A program made the translations under genes and the position numbers. Under the pieces are notes generated by a model. It searched no databases. It was not told the origin of the DNA and saw nothing but the letters and a program-made list of their open reading frames with translations. This document shows, one piece after another, positions 1-8,343 of a DNA stretch of 64,000 nt. Numbering within the stretch: the stretch's first letter is position 1; each line of letters begins with the position of its first letter. The stretch spans positions 124,001 through 188,000 of the forward strand of contig CAWJBD010000001.1 in assembly GCA_963841045.1 (NCBI GenBank), read 5' to 3'. Origin of the DNA: Aalborgiella sp963841045. GTDB lineage: Bacteria > Pseudomonadota > Gammaproteobacteria > Burkholderiales > Burkholderiaceae_C.

Positions 1-1185
1 ATCAACTGTCACCTTGATGCGGGATTGCGCCCATTTGCAGGCGTTGTCTAAGAGGTTTCCCAGCATTTCTTGCAGATCCATCTCCTCACCTGCAAAGTAC
101 AGAGGTAAATCTGGTATTTTTGTCTCTATCGAAATTTCTCGAGTCGCATGGACACGCTCCATGACGCGAACCAGACCCGCCAATACAATGGCCACATCGG
201 TTCTTTGTCCTGGAAGCCGTTGCGTCGCTGACACACGAGCCCGCGCCAAATGCCAGTCGATATGGCGACGCGCCGAAATCACTTGTTCTTGCACCTGCCG
301 TGCCAGTTCACTGGTATTTTTTTTCAGCTCTAGGGAAGCCGCTTGATCAAGTACCGACAATGGCGTTTTGAGTGCATGAGCCAAGTTACCCGCCTGAGTG
401 CGCGCACGCTCAAGCACTTGATGATTCTGCTCTAACACGCGATTGAAGTCGTCAACAAGTGGCTGCACTTCTGTGGGAAATACACCAAGTAGACGCGTTG
501 AATTCGCATGCTGCACTTGCTTCAAACTATGCTGCAGTTGACGCAGTGGTTTAAGGCCCACAGCGACTTGCGCCCAAGCAGCCAACACTAAGAGAAAGAA
601 CAAGACGGCTAAAGAAACCACCAATACATTCGTAAAACGTTGCACTGCATCGCGCGTATCCTTTAAATCCCCAGCAACAATCAATCTCCATCTAGCTGTG
701 GACTGTTCTGCCGTGCGAACAGTGCGCTCCAAGAGCAAAAGCGTGCTGTCTTGAGGTCCTTGAATTTCGTGTACATGCAAGGCGCCATCGGTTAATGAAT
801 CGGTATTCAATTGCAAATTACTGTCCCACAGCGAACGAGATCGCAGCACGCCCGTTCGCGATAGGCCATCCAAGGAGATTTCATCAATTTGCCAATAAAG
901 TCCAGAGTAAACGCGTTGCCATCGCGGATCAGAAAGAGTTTGCGAGTCAATTACTGGACGGCCAAATGAATCAAACTCAAGTTTAGCGATGAGCTGATCA
1001 AGCTGTTGTGTAAGACCGGTCTGAAATTGGGTTTGCACATGCTCTTTAAACAAACCTCCTAATACGAAACCAGCCAACACGAGGGCAACCAGCGATGCAG
1101 AAATCGTGCCGACTAAAAGACGAATTTGCAGCGATTGAAATATACGCCACGGGCTATTTTTTGGATCTTCGGTGGTTGGGTGCAT
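1..1185 (-). CDS. Sensor histidine kinase, PhoQ-like (C-terminus cut by window edge)
   Basis: Membrane sensor kinase of a two-component system. The minus-strand frame stays open from ATG 1185 to the window start. It shows an N-terminal membrane segment at about residues 25-45, a periplasmic domain, a second segment at about 195-215, a dimerisation box reading NLAHALKTPLSVL with the phospho-accepting His, and the start of the ATPase domain with N-box NLLDNACKWA. The H-box with ALKTPL is typical of PhoQ-type kinases. In-frame GTG codons at 1200 and 1194 would overlap or abut the regulator stop at 1197, so the exact start is open. It follows the response regulator and PepSY genes in one operon. 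The signal sensed is unknown, but the location suggests control of the divergent cytochrome operon. Confidence 0.88.
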   Translation of the reverse strand, partial: MHPTTEDPKNSPWRIFQSLQIRLLVGTISASLVALVLAGFVLGGLFKEHVQTQFQTGLTQQLDQLIAKLEFDSFGRPVIDSQTLSDPRWQRVYSGLYWQIDEISLDGLSRTGVLRSRSLWDSNLQLNTDSLTDGALHVHEIQGPQDSTLLLLERTVRTAEQSTARWRLIVAGDLKDTRDAVQRFTNVLVVSLAVLFFLLVLAAWAQVAVGLKPLRQLQHSLKQVQHANSTRLLGVFPTEVQPLVDDFNRVLEQNHQVLERARTQAGNLAHALKTPLSVLDQAASLELKKNTSELARQVQEQVISARRHIDWHLARARVSATQRLPGQRTDVAIVLAGLVRVMERVHATREISIETKIPDLPLYFAGEEMDLQEMLGNLLDNACKWAQSRIKVTVD

Positions 1186-1196
1186 GCGTATCACAC

Positions 1197-1856
1197 TCAC
1201 ACTGGACCGAGACGATAGCCCTGCCCACGAACTGTTTCAATCAAATCAGCAGGCAGCTTTTTCCTTAATCGCCCAATGAAAACCTCAACGGTATTCGAGT
1301 CACGATCATAGTCCTGTGCATAAATATGCTCAATGATTTCTGTTCTCGAGACCACGCTTCCTATTCGATGCATTAAGTATTCCAGCACCTTGTATTCATG
1401 GCTGGTCAGCACCACTGACTGACCGTCAAGCGTGACGCGGCTGGTTCTCGTATCAAGTGTGAGCGAACCGCATTGCAACACCGCAGAAGCCAGTCCGCTT
1501 GATCGCCGAATCAATGCACGCAAACGAGCCAATAATTCTTCAGTGTGAAATGGCTTTGTGAGGTAATCGTCAGCCCCAGCGTCAATGCCCGCAACTTTTT
1601 CATTCCAGTTATCGCGGGCAGTCAAAATCAACACGGGCATCATTCGCCCACTGCTACGCCATCGTTTCAAAACGGTGAGACCATCTAAGACTGGCAAGCC
1701 CAAATCGAGAACGACGGCATCAAATGGTTCCGTATCACCTAAAAAATGTGCATCTAAACCGTTGTCAATTTCGTCCACAGCATAGCCTGCATGTTTCAGG
1801 CTGTCACTCAGCTGGGCACGCAAACTCGGTTCATCTTCTACCAGCAGAACTCTCAT
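1197..1856 (-). CDS. OmpR/PhoP-family response regulator
   Basis: A 219-residue DNA-binding response regulator. The receiver domain occupies about residues 1-115, with the acidic pair near E7-D8, phospho-acceptor D51 in VVLDLGLP, and the conserved Lys in LTKPF. A winged-helix trans_reg_C domain fills about 125-219, with RLRKKL in the recognition helix region and the usual RGQGYRL ending. It lies between the PepSY gene (15 bases upstream) and the histidine kinase, so it is the cognate partner of that kinase. Regulators of this PhoP/QseB-like type often control adjacent genes, and the divergent cytochrome operon is the obvious candidate target. That last point is inference. Confidence 0.93.
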   Translation of the reverse strand: MRVLLVEDEPSLRAQLSDSLKHAGYAVDEIDNGLDAHFLGDTEPFDAVVLDLGLPVLDGLTVLKRWRSSGRMMPVLILTARDNWNEKVAGIDAGADDYLTKPFHTEELLARLRALIRRSSGLASAVLQCGSLTLDTRTSRVTLDGQSVVLTSHEYKVLEYLMHRIGSVVSRTEIIEHIYAQDYDRDSNTVEVFIGRLRKKLPADLIETVRGQGYRLGPV

Positions 1857-1870
1857 ATTAATAAAACATA

Positions 1871-2260
1871 TTAACGGGAACTCTCAATCTTACGCCGTTC
1901 AGGTACGTCGCGATTCTTGCGGTCGATTAATTCAGCAGTTTTCGCGTCCAACCTTAATTTGATCAACTGGCCATCCGCACGCAACAACTTCACTTTGTAT
2001 ATCCAGAGCGCATCCTTTTGTTCAAGCTCTACTTCCAATACTTTGCCTGCTTGTTTTAGCTCCAACTTTTCCAGCACCGTACGCAGCGGAAGAATTTGAC
2101 CAGACTGCAAAGCTTTCTTGGCACGTTCATGGTCATCACTGTCGCTGGCCCAGACTGCGGTGGTGATAAGGGCACCCGCTGTCATTACCGTAATCGCAAT
2201 CAATTTAGTGATTGACATTGGCGATTTGACATACCCATGAAATAAAGAATGTTTGGTCAT
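1871..2260 (-). CDS. PepSY-domain secreted protein
   Basis: A small exported protein with a hydrophobic signal segment ending near AVWASDSD, followed by one PepSY-type domain (QSGQILPLRTVLEKL, then alternating VLEVELEQKD and WIYKVKLLRADG strands). PepSY domains are thought to inhibit peptidases or act as accessory sensors. A shorter start at the internal Met 15 (position 2218) would give a cleaner signal peptide, and neither ATG has a strong ribosome site. It is the first gene of an operon with a response regulator and kinase. The same trio beside SHP/DHC cytochrome genes recurs in proteobacteria, so a sensory role for the cytochrome system is plausible. Confidence 0.85.
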   Translation of the reverse strand: MTKHSLFHGYVKSPMSITKLIAITVMTAGALITTAVWASDSDDHERAKKALQSGQILPLRTVLEKLELKQAGKVLEVELEQKDALWIYKVKLLRADGQLIKLRLDAKTAELIDRKNRDVPERRKIESSR

Positions 2261-2386
2261 GTTTGCATTTTAGGTCGCGCTTTCTGAACGACAGATGAAT
2301 GACATCTTCAGCATGGGTTCAATCTGTGCCATCAACAATACAGCCATACCAGATTTACTTTTCATCAACCACAAGAGCTATCAACC
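2261..2386. promoter_or_regulatory. Divergent promoter region, PepSY/two-component operon versus cytochrome operon
   Basis: A 126-bp AT-rich gap between two operons that face away from each other must hold both promoters. I see no clear palindrome or consensus sigma-70 pair in it. The PhoP-like regulator encoded to the left is the natural candidate to bind here (inference from arrangement only). Confidence 0.5.
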
Positions 2387-2806
2387 ATGAATACACTTAA
2401 AAAGTCCCTCCTCACAGCTTCCATCTTCATCAATGCAATGATCAGCATCTTGTTGCCTGGCAACGCGCAAGCTGCTGATACTTCTGCCACCGCTCAACTT
2501 CAACAATGGAGCGTACAGGCAGGTACACCGGGCAATGCCGTCAAAGGTCAGGCATTTTTTAATACCAAACACGGCAATGATTTGTCATGTGCGTCCTGCC
2601 ATGGCACACCACCCATCAAAGATGGCAAACACGTCAGTACAGGGAAATTAATTCCGCCCTTGGCGCCTGCCTTCAACACCAAGTCTTTTACCGATACCGC
2701 TACGGTAGAGAAATGGTTTCGCCGCAACTGCAAAGATGTACTCAGCCGCGAGTGCAGCCCCTCCGAAAAGGCGGATGTACTGGCATACCTCATCAATCTT
2801 AAATAA
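2387..2806 (+). CDS. SHP-type (DUF1924) cytochrome c
   Basis: A 139-residue exported monoheme cytochrome c. Residues 1-30 form a signal peptide ending AQAAD. The heme site is C68-A-S-C71-H72, and the C-terminal part has the DUF1924/Sphaeroides heme protein pattern with a second Cys pair (NCKDVLSREC) that could form a disulfide. SHP proteins are high-spin c-type cytochromes that bind oxygen or NO and accept electrons from a diheme partner, which is encoded directly downstream here. The stop codon TAA overlaps a possible ATG of the next gene. Identity is supported both by sequence and by the shp-dhc-cytochrome b order known from purple bacteria and betaproteobacteria. Confidence 0.88.
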   Translation: MNTLKKSLLTASIFINAMISILLPGNAQAADTSATAQLQQWSVQAGTPGNAVKGQAFFNTKHGNDLSCASCHGTPPIKDGKHVSTGKLIPPLAPAFNTKSFTDTATVEKWFRRNCKDVLSRECSPSEKADVLAYLINLK

Positions 2807-2823
2807 TGAAAGGAACATTCGAG

Positions 2824-3351
2824 ATGACAAACACCATCGGTTCGCACAACAAATTTAGTGCTCTCTCTTTATTCGCAATCATTGGCATGATCTTTTCTTC
2901 CACCGCATTCGCAGATAGTGGCTCCAAGTTACCAATTAACACGCCAAAAGCGTATACCCAAGAATGCACCGCCTGCCATGTGGCTTATCCACCTGGCATG
3001 TTACCAAAGCAATCTTGGCAACGCATCATGGCAGGGCTAAACAAGCACTATGGGACAGATGCCAGTCTAGACGATGCCACCGTGAAGCAATTGAGCACAT
3101 GGCTTGAGACCCAAAGTGGCACCTACAAGCGCGTGGCTGAAGTTCCGCCAAATGACCGCATCACGCAATCTGCTTGGTTTATCCGAAAGCACAAAGAGAT
3201 AACACCGAGTGTGTGGAAGCTACCCAGCGTCAAGAGCGAAGCCAACTGCGCTGCGTGTCACAGCAGTGCCGACAAAGGTATTTACAGCGATAACACCCTC
3301 AAATTTCCAATCGGAATCGATGCACGCTCTAAACGTGCATGGAACAACTAA
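2824..3351 (+). CDS. Diheme cytochrome c (DHC)
   Basis: A 175-residue periplasmic cytochrome with two heme c sites, C48-T-A-C51-H52 and C142-A-A-C145-H146. The first 30 residues form a signal peptide ending STAFAD. The start is placed at 2824 because an AAGGA box lies about nine bases before it and the signal peptide begins properly there; an upstream ATG at 2806 overlaps the previous stop. In characterised systems DHC passes electrons from a membrane cytochrome b to SHP. That fits this gene's place between those two. Confidence 0.9.
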   Translation: MTNTIGSHNKFSALSLFAIIGMIFSSTAFADSGSKLPINTPKAYTQECTACHVAYPPGMLPKQSWQRIMAGLNKHYGTDASLDDATVKQLSTWLETQSGTYKRVAEVPPNDRITQSAWFIRKHKEITPSVWKLPSVKSEANCAACHSSADKGIYSDNTLKFPIGIDARSKRAWNN

Positions 3352-3366
3352 CAAGGAGTACCAGCA

Positions 3367-4122
3367 ATGTTAACTAACCCACCCTATGAATCAACCGCAC
3401 AGACCTCTTCTGCCGCAAGCAAACCCAGCCGGCTGATGATTGATGCACCCACGCGCATGTTCCATTGGCTTTTTGCCCTGAGTTTCTTGGGCGCCTACCT
3501 GACAGCTGATGGTGAACGATGGCGCATGCTGCACGTCACACTTGGCTACACCATGGCTGGGTTGTTGGTCTTTCGCGTCCTTTACGGTTTATTTGGCCCC
3601 CGACAGGCCAGCCTTGGTGCAATGTGGCGCAAGCTCGCCAGCCTACCGTCATGGCTGAAATCACTCACGATGAATCGCGCTTCAGCACCAATCAATTGGC
3701 GTCAAGGTCAAAACTTGTTGATGACCTTCGCGGTCGTCGCTTTGCTGGTCATGGTGGTGCCACTGACCTTGAGTGGCTATGGTGTCTACAACAACTTTGG
3801 TGATTTTCTTGGAGGCGATTGGCTAGAAGAAGTGCATGAATTCTTTGGCGAAGCTTTCCTCATGTTAGTTCTTGCTCATTTAGTCCTGATCTTTGGAATG
3901 AGCGTCTGGCATCGTAAAAATCAAGCCCAACCCATGTTGACTGGACGCGTTGAAGGACCAGGTCCCGATCTCGTGAAGAAAAACCGAGTCTGGCTTGCAG
4001 TGTTACTTTTATTAGCCGTACTGGCTTATGCCACATGGGAGAGTCAACACTCGCCTAACGGGCTATTTCCAAACAATGTCATGAACAGCATTGGGAGTCC
4101 TCGTGATCATCACGATGATTAA
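3367..4122 (+). CDS. Cytochrome b561-family membrane protein
   Basis: A 251-residue integral membrane b-type cytochrome. It has about five hydrophobic segments and conserved heme-ligand histidines, for example in TRMFHWLFAL near residue 35, LHVTLGY near 60, VHEFFGEAF near 155 and LAHLVL near 175. A strong AAGGAGT ribosome site lies just before the ATG. As third gene of the SHP-DHC-cytochrome b operon it probably oxidises the quinol pool and feeds DHC. The last helix is followed by a His-Asp tail (RDHHDD). Confidence 0.9.
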   Translation: MLTNPPYESTAQTSSAASKPSRLMIDAPTRMFHWLFALSFLGAYLTADGERWRMLHVTLGYTMAGLLVFRVLYGLFGPRQASLGAMWRKLASLPSWLKSLTMNRASAPINWRQGQNLLMTFAVVALLVMVVPLTLSGYGVYNNFGDFLGGDWLEEVHEFFGEAFLMLVLAHLVLIFGMSVWHRKNQAQPMLTGRVEGPGPDLVKKNRVWLAVLLLLAVLAYATWESQHSPNGLFPNNVMNSIGSPRDHHDD

Positions 4123-4163
4123 TTGAATTTGAAAATCACACCATTTTTAAAGGAGTATTTAAC

Positions 4164-4328
4164 ATGAAGGTATTTATGTGCGCCGTTTGCGGTTTTATCT
4201 ACAACGAAGCCGAAGGTCGGCCCGAATATGGAATACCACCCGGAACCCTTTGGGCAGACGTTCCTGATGCTTGGCTATGCCCCGAATGCAGCGTCAGCAA
4301 AGCTGATTTCATACAGGTTGATGTATAA
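4164..4328 (+). CDS. Rubredoxin
   Basis: A 54-residue iron-binding electron carrier. The four iron ligands are C6-x-x-C9 (CAVC) and C39-P-E-C42, with the typical aromatic and turn residues between them (GFIYNE, PPGTLWADVPDAW). An AAAGGAGT ribosome site precedes the ATG. It follows the cytochrome b gene by 41 bases on the same strand and may be co-transcribed, which would place a soluble one-electron carrier with this cytochrome operon. Length and motif spacing match ordinary rubredoxins, so the call is firm. Confidence 0.95.
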   Translation: MKVFMCAVCGFIYNEAEGRPEYGIPPGTLWADVPDAWLCPECSVSKADFIQVDV

Positions 4329-4437
4329 AATCATTGCTTGCTACAAGACGTTTTGCGAATCGTTATTGAATGTCAAAGTAAGCACGATTTTCCCCCGTTC
4401 TGGCTGAGCCCATCGCAGTCGATATGAAAGGACAACG

Positions 4438-4897
4438 ATGAAAGACAATGACGACATTCTCACATGGCGCGGCGTGCTGCAATTGGCACAAAACGGCAAC
4501 CCTGCACCGCCACAGCCGCATGGAAATCAGCGATGCGCAATGGCAAGTGCGCCTCACGCCTGAGCAGTTTTATGTGACACGGCAACACGGCACCGAACCT
4601 GCGCACAGCTCTGACATGTGCACCCTGTTTCAACCCGGCCGCTACAGCTGCGTGTGCTGTGGCACCGAGCTGTTTGATGCCAGCACCAAATTTGACAGCC
4701 AAAGTGGCTGGCCCAGCTTCACCCAAACCGTCGCGCCCAACGTGGTCGCCTACACCGCCGACCACAGCCACGGTATGACGCGTGTAGAAACCACCTGCAA
4801 TGTCTGTGATGCCCACTTGGGCCACGTCTTCCCCGACGGCCCCGCACCCAGTGGCTTGCGCTATTGCATCAACGCCTTGGCTTTGGTAAAAGTGTGA
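4438..4897 (+). CDS. msrB: Peptide-methionine (R)-S-oxide reductase MsrB, frameshifted
   Basis: Reduces methionine-R-sulfoxide in proteins. The C-terminal part has the zinc-binding CxxC pairs (CVCC, CNVC), the SGWPSF motif and catalytic Cys in GLRYCIN. The probable true start is ATG 4438, which has a good AAAGGA box and encodes MKDNDDILTWRGVLQLAQNG. That frame runs into a stop, while the MsrB body is in the frame one base on. An extra base around 4510-4519 would explain this, and removing it gives 152 codons. Reading the body from ATG 4448 would give a non-homologous start. It lies three bases before the EVE gene. Confidence 0.85.
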
Positions 4898-4899
4898 CC

Positions 4900-5379
4900 A
4901 TGAAGAAAAAGCCTGTGCAGTATTGGCTGATGAAAATTGAGCCATCCGATGTTTCTATTGATGATCTGGCCGCCAGACCCAAGCAAAGCGTGCCATGGTA
5001 TGGTGTGCGCAACTACCAAGCACGCAACATGATGCGGGACGACATGCAAGTGGGCGATTTGGTTTGGTATTACCACTCCAGTTGCGCAGAGCCGGGCATT
5101 GCGGGTTTAGCAAAAATCAGCAGTGCGCCCTACCCCGACCCCAGCCAGTTTGATGCCAAATCAAAATATTACGACCACAAATCAACCTCCGACGCTCCGC
5201 GTTGGGTCATGGTCGATGTGCAGTTGGTAGAGCGCTGGCAACTCATTCCTCTGAAATGGTTGCGCGAACAAGCTGCCTTGGCCGACTTGCGTCTGTTAGC
5301 GCGCGGCAATCGTTTATCCATCATGCCGGTGGATGCAAAGCATTGGGTATATGTGGCGAAGCACGTCACGCAAAGATGA
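4900..5379 (+). CDS. EVE-domain protein
   Basis: A 159-residue protein that is essentially one EVE domain, with QYWLMKIEPSDVSIDD at the start, WYGVRNYQARN, and GDLVWYYHS. EVE domains resemble PUA/YTH folds and are thought to bind modified nucleotides or RNA. No further function can be read from the sequence. The ATG lies two bases after the msrB stop, so the pair is translationally linked. An in-frame upstream ATG inside msrB is rejected because the family begins near KKPVQYWLMK. Confidence 0.88.
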   Translation: MKKKPVQYWLMKIEPSDVSIDDLAARPKQSVPWYGVRNYQARNMMRDDMQVGDLVWYYHSSCAEPGIAGLAKISSAPYPDPSQFDAKSKYYDHKSTSDAPRWVMVDVQLVERWQLIPLKWLREQAALADLRLLARGNRLSIMPVDAKHWVYVAKHVTQR

Positions 5380-5445
5380 ATGTTGGATACATCAACAGAT
5401 TAGCCGCTGTGCTTAACGAAAAACCGATGACATACCGCTAAACCA

Positions 5446-6303
5446 TCAAACCTCTATCCACTGCGCAAGCCACTCTCGCGGTGATACACCCAGTCTCGCG
5501 GTAAAGATTCGCGTTAGAGCAGACTGAGAGCTATAGCCTAATTCAGCAGCCAACATTTTCAATGGCACACCCTCGCGCAGCCGTGCTTGTGCAATCGTCA
5601 ATCGCCAATTTGCCACGTATTCAGCAGGCGACTGACCAACCATCTCCTTGAACTTTACCGCGAAAGCTGTGCGTGACATACCACTTACTACGGCCAATTG
5701 CTCCACCGTCCACGGCGCACCCGGTGATTCGTGCATCGCTGTAAGCGCCTTGGCGAGTTGTGGTGACGAAAGCCCCATCAATAAACCGCTACTGATGTTG
5801 GCGTGCGTCGGATGATCAAGGAGCCAGCGCAACAACTGGATAAGCACAACTTCAAACAAGCGATCTGCTAGGACCCGATGTCCGCATCGAACGTTTTCTG
5901 TCTCGGCGAATAACAAATTCAACGACGCTTGCAATCCTTCGACTTCATCCAATCGCAATACTACGAATGGTGGAAGCGCCTGCAAAATGGGGTGTGTCAA
6001 GTCGCCCTCAAATGCTATCTCGGCACAAGTGAAATCCGAACCATCACGCGGGGTATTATAAAAATGGTGGGTAAAAGGGCGCGGATAAAAAATCAGCGAG
6101 GGCTGGTCCAGTTTAATTCGCGTTGGCACCCCTTTCGCTCCTGGATGACGAACCTCCATCACACCACGGCGCATCACATGCAGATAAGCTTTGTTGTTAT
6201 TTTCAGCAAATACATGTTTGCCGCACATCAGCCCAGAGAAAGACATCCGCGTTGAAATTCGGAAACGTTCTAACAACGATGACAGGCGATCTACAGGTAC
6301 CAT
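5446..6303 (-). CDS. AraC-family transcriptional regulator with cupin sensor
   Basis: A 285-residue regulator. The N-terminal half is a cupin-like ligand domain of the AraC-associated cupin_6 type (MSFSGLMCGKHVFAEN, then LHVMRRGVMEV). The C-terminal 100 residues hold two helix-turn-helix motifs (WTVEQLAVVSGMSRTAFAVKF and LKMLAAELGYSSQSALTRIF). It is transcribed away from the secreted-protein/thioredoxin gene set to the right, and the 134-bp gap between them holds paired TACAA sites. Control of those genes is therefore likely but unproven. Confidence 0.9.
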   Translation of the reverse strand: MVPVDRLSSLLERFRISTRMSFSGLMCGKHVFAENNNKAYLHVMRRGVMEVRHPGAKGVPTRIKLDQPSLIFYPRPFTHHFYNTPRDGSDFTCAEIAFEGDLTHPILQALPPFVVLRLDEVEGLQASLNLLFAETENVRCGHRVLADRLFEVVLIQLLRWLLDHPTHANISSGLLMGLSSPQLAKALTAMHESPGAPWTVEQLAVVSGMSRTAFAVKFKEMVGQSPAEYVANWRLTIAQARLREGVPLKMLAAELGYSSQSALTRIFTARLGVSPREWLAQWIEV

Positions 6304-6437
6304 GATTTAGTACAAATGGGTATGAATTATGAACATTAAGACACCTATTGTACAAAAACATGCATCAAACTACAAACTCTACTTAACTCTACGTAAAGGA
6401 ATGGCCTTTGCGAGTTTTGAGACTTAAAGGAGAAATC
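6304..6437. promoter_or_regulatory. Divergent promoter region with repeated GTACAA boxes
   Basis: The gap between the AraC regulator and the secreted protein gene contains AGTACAAA near 6309 and the palindrome TTGTACAA near 6349, about 40 bp apart. Repeated half-sites at such spacing are typical of AraC-family operators. A strong AAAGGAG ribosome site precedes the ATG at 6438. The operator role is inferred. Confidence 0.4.
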
Positions 6438-7190
6438 ATGAAAGCTAACAAACTGAATCAATTGGTGATGGGGGTTATTTTGACTGTTGGTAGCAGTCTT
6501 GCGATGGCACATGGCCATCACAGTGGCGGTATACCGTCAAAACCAACTAAAACGCTGAAAGCCCCTTTTGACATTGTCCATACCAAAATCACAACAGAGG
6601 GAAATGTAGCGGTATTCCAGATGGCGGTATCAGGCAATGCAGGTTTATCTAAACCTACCAAATCAGGCAAGCTGGCAGGTAGCTCGGTGTTTACCTACGT
6701 ATGGCCCACTTCACTAGATTCTGCGACTGTTGGTTTCGATACCAAAGCAGGTATTCTGGCTTTTGCTGTAACGTCGCACCCAGACTTTGACGATACACCT
6801 TTGTTCGACGAAAACGGTGATGGCAATCCGAAAAACGATGGCAACGTATGGCATTCACATTGGGTCGTATTGCAACCGGATGAAGCTTGTGGCAAAGGCG
6901 CACTCAAAGTTGTGGACATTCCTAAAGATGCCAAACCGAAATTACCTAAAACTTGGCCAGGCTTGCCGATTTTGATCGACAGCCCTGGCTGGAACCCCCT
7001 TTTCAAGAAAGGCGCATTAGAGGTACGTGTTCCATTTGACGATATCGGCGTTGTCAATGCCGCAACGTTTGACGGTGTGACTGCCGCATTGCGAGTTAGC
7101 GCAAGTGTGCATAACCCGCTCTTGTGTGTGGTAAACGTATTTAAAGTGGCCTCAGGTGATCTTTCATTACCTGGCAAAGTCAACAAATAA
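6438..7190 (+). CDS. Secreted protein of unknown function, His-rich N-terminus
   Basis: A 250-residue exported protein I do not recognise. A signal peptide ends at SSLAMAHG, giving a mature N-terminus rich in His (HGHHSGG) that could bind metal. The body has an acidic DENGDGNPKNDGN stretch resembling a calcium-binding loop followed by HSHW. The rest looks beta-rich, and there are two Cys residues that could form a disulfide. The start at 6438 is set by AAAGGAG. It is the first gene after the AraC regulator and precedes a CPxC thioredoxin-fold protein, so a metal- or redox-related role is possible. That is inference. Confidence 0.75.
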   Translation: MKANKLNQLVMGVILTVGSSLAMAHGHHSGGIPSKPTKTLKAPFDIVHTKITTEGNVAVFQMAVSGNAGLSKPTKSGKLAGSSVFTYVWPTSLDSATVGFDTKAGILAFAVTSHPDFDDTPLFDENGDGNPKNDGNVWHSHWVVLQPDEACGKGALKVVDIPKDAKPKLPKTWPGLPILIDSPGWNPLFKKGALEVRVPFDDIGVVNAATFDGVTAALRVSASVHNPLLCVVNVFKVASGDLSLPGKVNK

Positions 7191-7220
7191 TTTGCTGCCT
7201 TAAAATAGAAAGCATTCATC

Positions 7221-7703
7221 ATGAAATCAAAACCCTTTGAGCTATCTATCAGTCAGTGGTTCAACACAAAAGGCGCTATCACGCTGGAACAACTCAAAGG
7301 GCGTGTGGTGGTGGTGGGTGCATTCCAAATGTTGTGCCCTGCGTGTGTGGCGCACAGCATTCAGCAGCTAAAAAAGATGCAAACCATCTTTAAAAATACG
7401 CAAGTTGCAGTGATAGGTTTACACACCGTTTTCGAGCACCACACTGCCATGCAGCCTCACGCTTTAGAAGCATTTATCCACGAATATCGCCTTAGCTTTC
7501 CCATTGGCGTAGATCGCCACATCCCAGACGAAGCCATTCCTCAAACGATGCAAGCCCTCAACCTACGTGGCACACCCAGCACTGTAATTTTTGATACTGC
7601 AGGCGAAATCTGTTTCCATGAATTCGGTCACGTTGACGATTTGGTATTAGGTTTAACCATTGGGCAACTGCTGTCAACTGCAAACGGCAGTGCAAGGGCT
7701 TGA
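7221..7703 (+). CDS. Thioredoxin-fold protein of TlpA/peroxiredoxin type
   Basis: A 160-residue thioredoxin-fold protein. It has the AhpC/TlpA-like strand VVVVGAFQMLCPACVAHSI with a C-P-A-C redox centre near residue 39, and the cis-proline loop RGTPSTVIFD with a fold-typical Pro. There is no signal peptide, so it acts in the cytoplasm unless exported another way. It follows the secreted protein by 30 bases and precedes the acetyltransferase by seven, suggesting one transcript. The family reduces disulfides or peroxides; the substrate cannot be told. Confidence 0.82.
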   Translation: MKSKPFELSISQWFNTKGAITLEQLKGRVVVVGAFQMLCPACVAHSIQQLKKMQTIFKNTQVAVIGLHTVFEHHTAMQPHALEAFIHEYRLSFPIGVDRHIPDEAIPQTMQALNLRGTPSTVIFDTAGEICFHEFGHVDDLVLGLTIGQLLSTANGSARA

Positions 7704-7710
7704 AGCAAGT

Positions 7711-8208
7711 ATGCATCATTCAAACGGTCCAACCATCACCCTGCGCGACCCCGTACCGGGCGACTATGGATGGATCATCCACAAGCAGGGCTTGCTGTAC
7801 GCCAACGAATACGGTTGGGACATCAGCTTTGAAGCTTTACTGGCAGAAATCATTGGCAAATTCAACAAAGAATTTGTACCCGGCCGCGAAAAATGTTGGG
7901 TAGCTGTGCGTGGCGATGAAGTTGTCGGCTCCGTCTTCATCGTTCGACAAGACGACACCACTGCCAAACTGCGCTTGCTCTATGTGGACGCAGCCGTCAG
8001 AGGGCAAGGCTTGGGCAAGCGCTTGGTCAATGAATGCATCGAATTCGCCAGAAGCGCCGGCTACCAACACCTGGTGCTGTGGACCAACGACATCCTCACC
8101 ACAGCCAGACACATCTACGAAACCGCTGGCTTCAAGCTCATCGAACAAGAAGCTCACCATTCATTTGGCAAAGATTTGGTGGGGCAGAATTGGCAACTTG
8201 ATTTGTAA
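7711..8208 (+). CDS. GNAT-family N-acetyltransferase
   Basis: A 165-residue acetyltransferase. The acetyl-CoA binding motif A reads LRLLYVDAAVRGQGLGKRL, with the Q/RxxGxG/A signature, and a GNAT C-terminal ARHIYETAGF follows. The N-terminal part (ITLRDPVPGDYGWIIHKQG) resembles the acetyltransferase halves found fused to MarR regulators, but no MarR domain is present here. The start at 7711 is chosen because the in-frame upstream extension overlaps the previous gene. The substrate is unknown. Confidence 0.87.
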   Translation: MHHSNGPTITLRDPVPGDYGWIIHKQGLLYANEYGWDISFEALLAEIIGKFNKEFVPGREKCWVAVRGDEVVGSVFIVRQDDTTAKLRLLYVDAAVRGQGLGKRLVNECIEFARSAGYQHLVLWTNDILTTARHIYETAGFKLIEQEAHHSFGKDLVGQNWQLDL

Positions 8209-8237
8209 TTTGTCTTAACAACTATTACAAAAGCTGA

Positions 8238-8260
8238 GGCATGAACTGTGGCATGAACTG
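8238..8260 (+). repeat. Two tandem GGCATGAACTG units
   Basis: The 11-mer GGCATGAACTG occurs at 8238 and again at 8250, a 12-bp period, about 85 bp before the OmpA-family start. A third, degenerate unit (AGACAT) follows. It may be a regulator site or simple duplication. Confidence 0.6.
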
Positions 8261-8343
8261 AGACATTTTTTTTGGAAACGCGCATAATCACTTCGCTGTT
8301 CGTGACTGTCATTTCTGATGCAACACCAATAGGAGATATTTTG

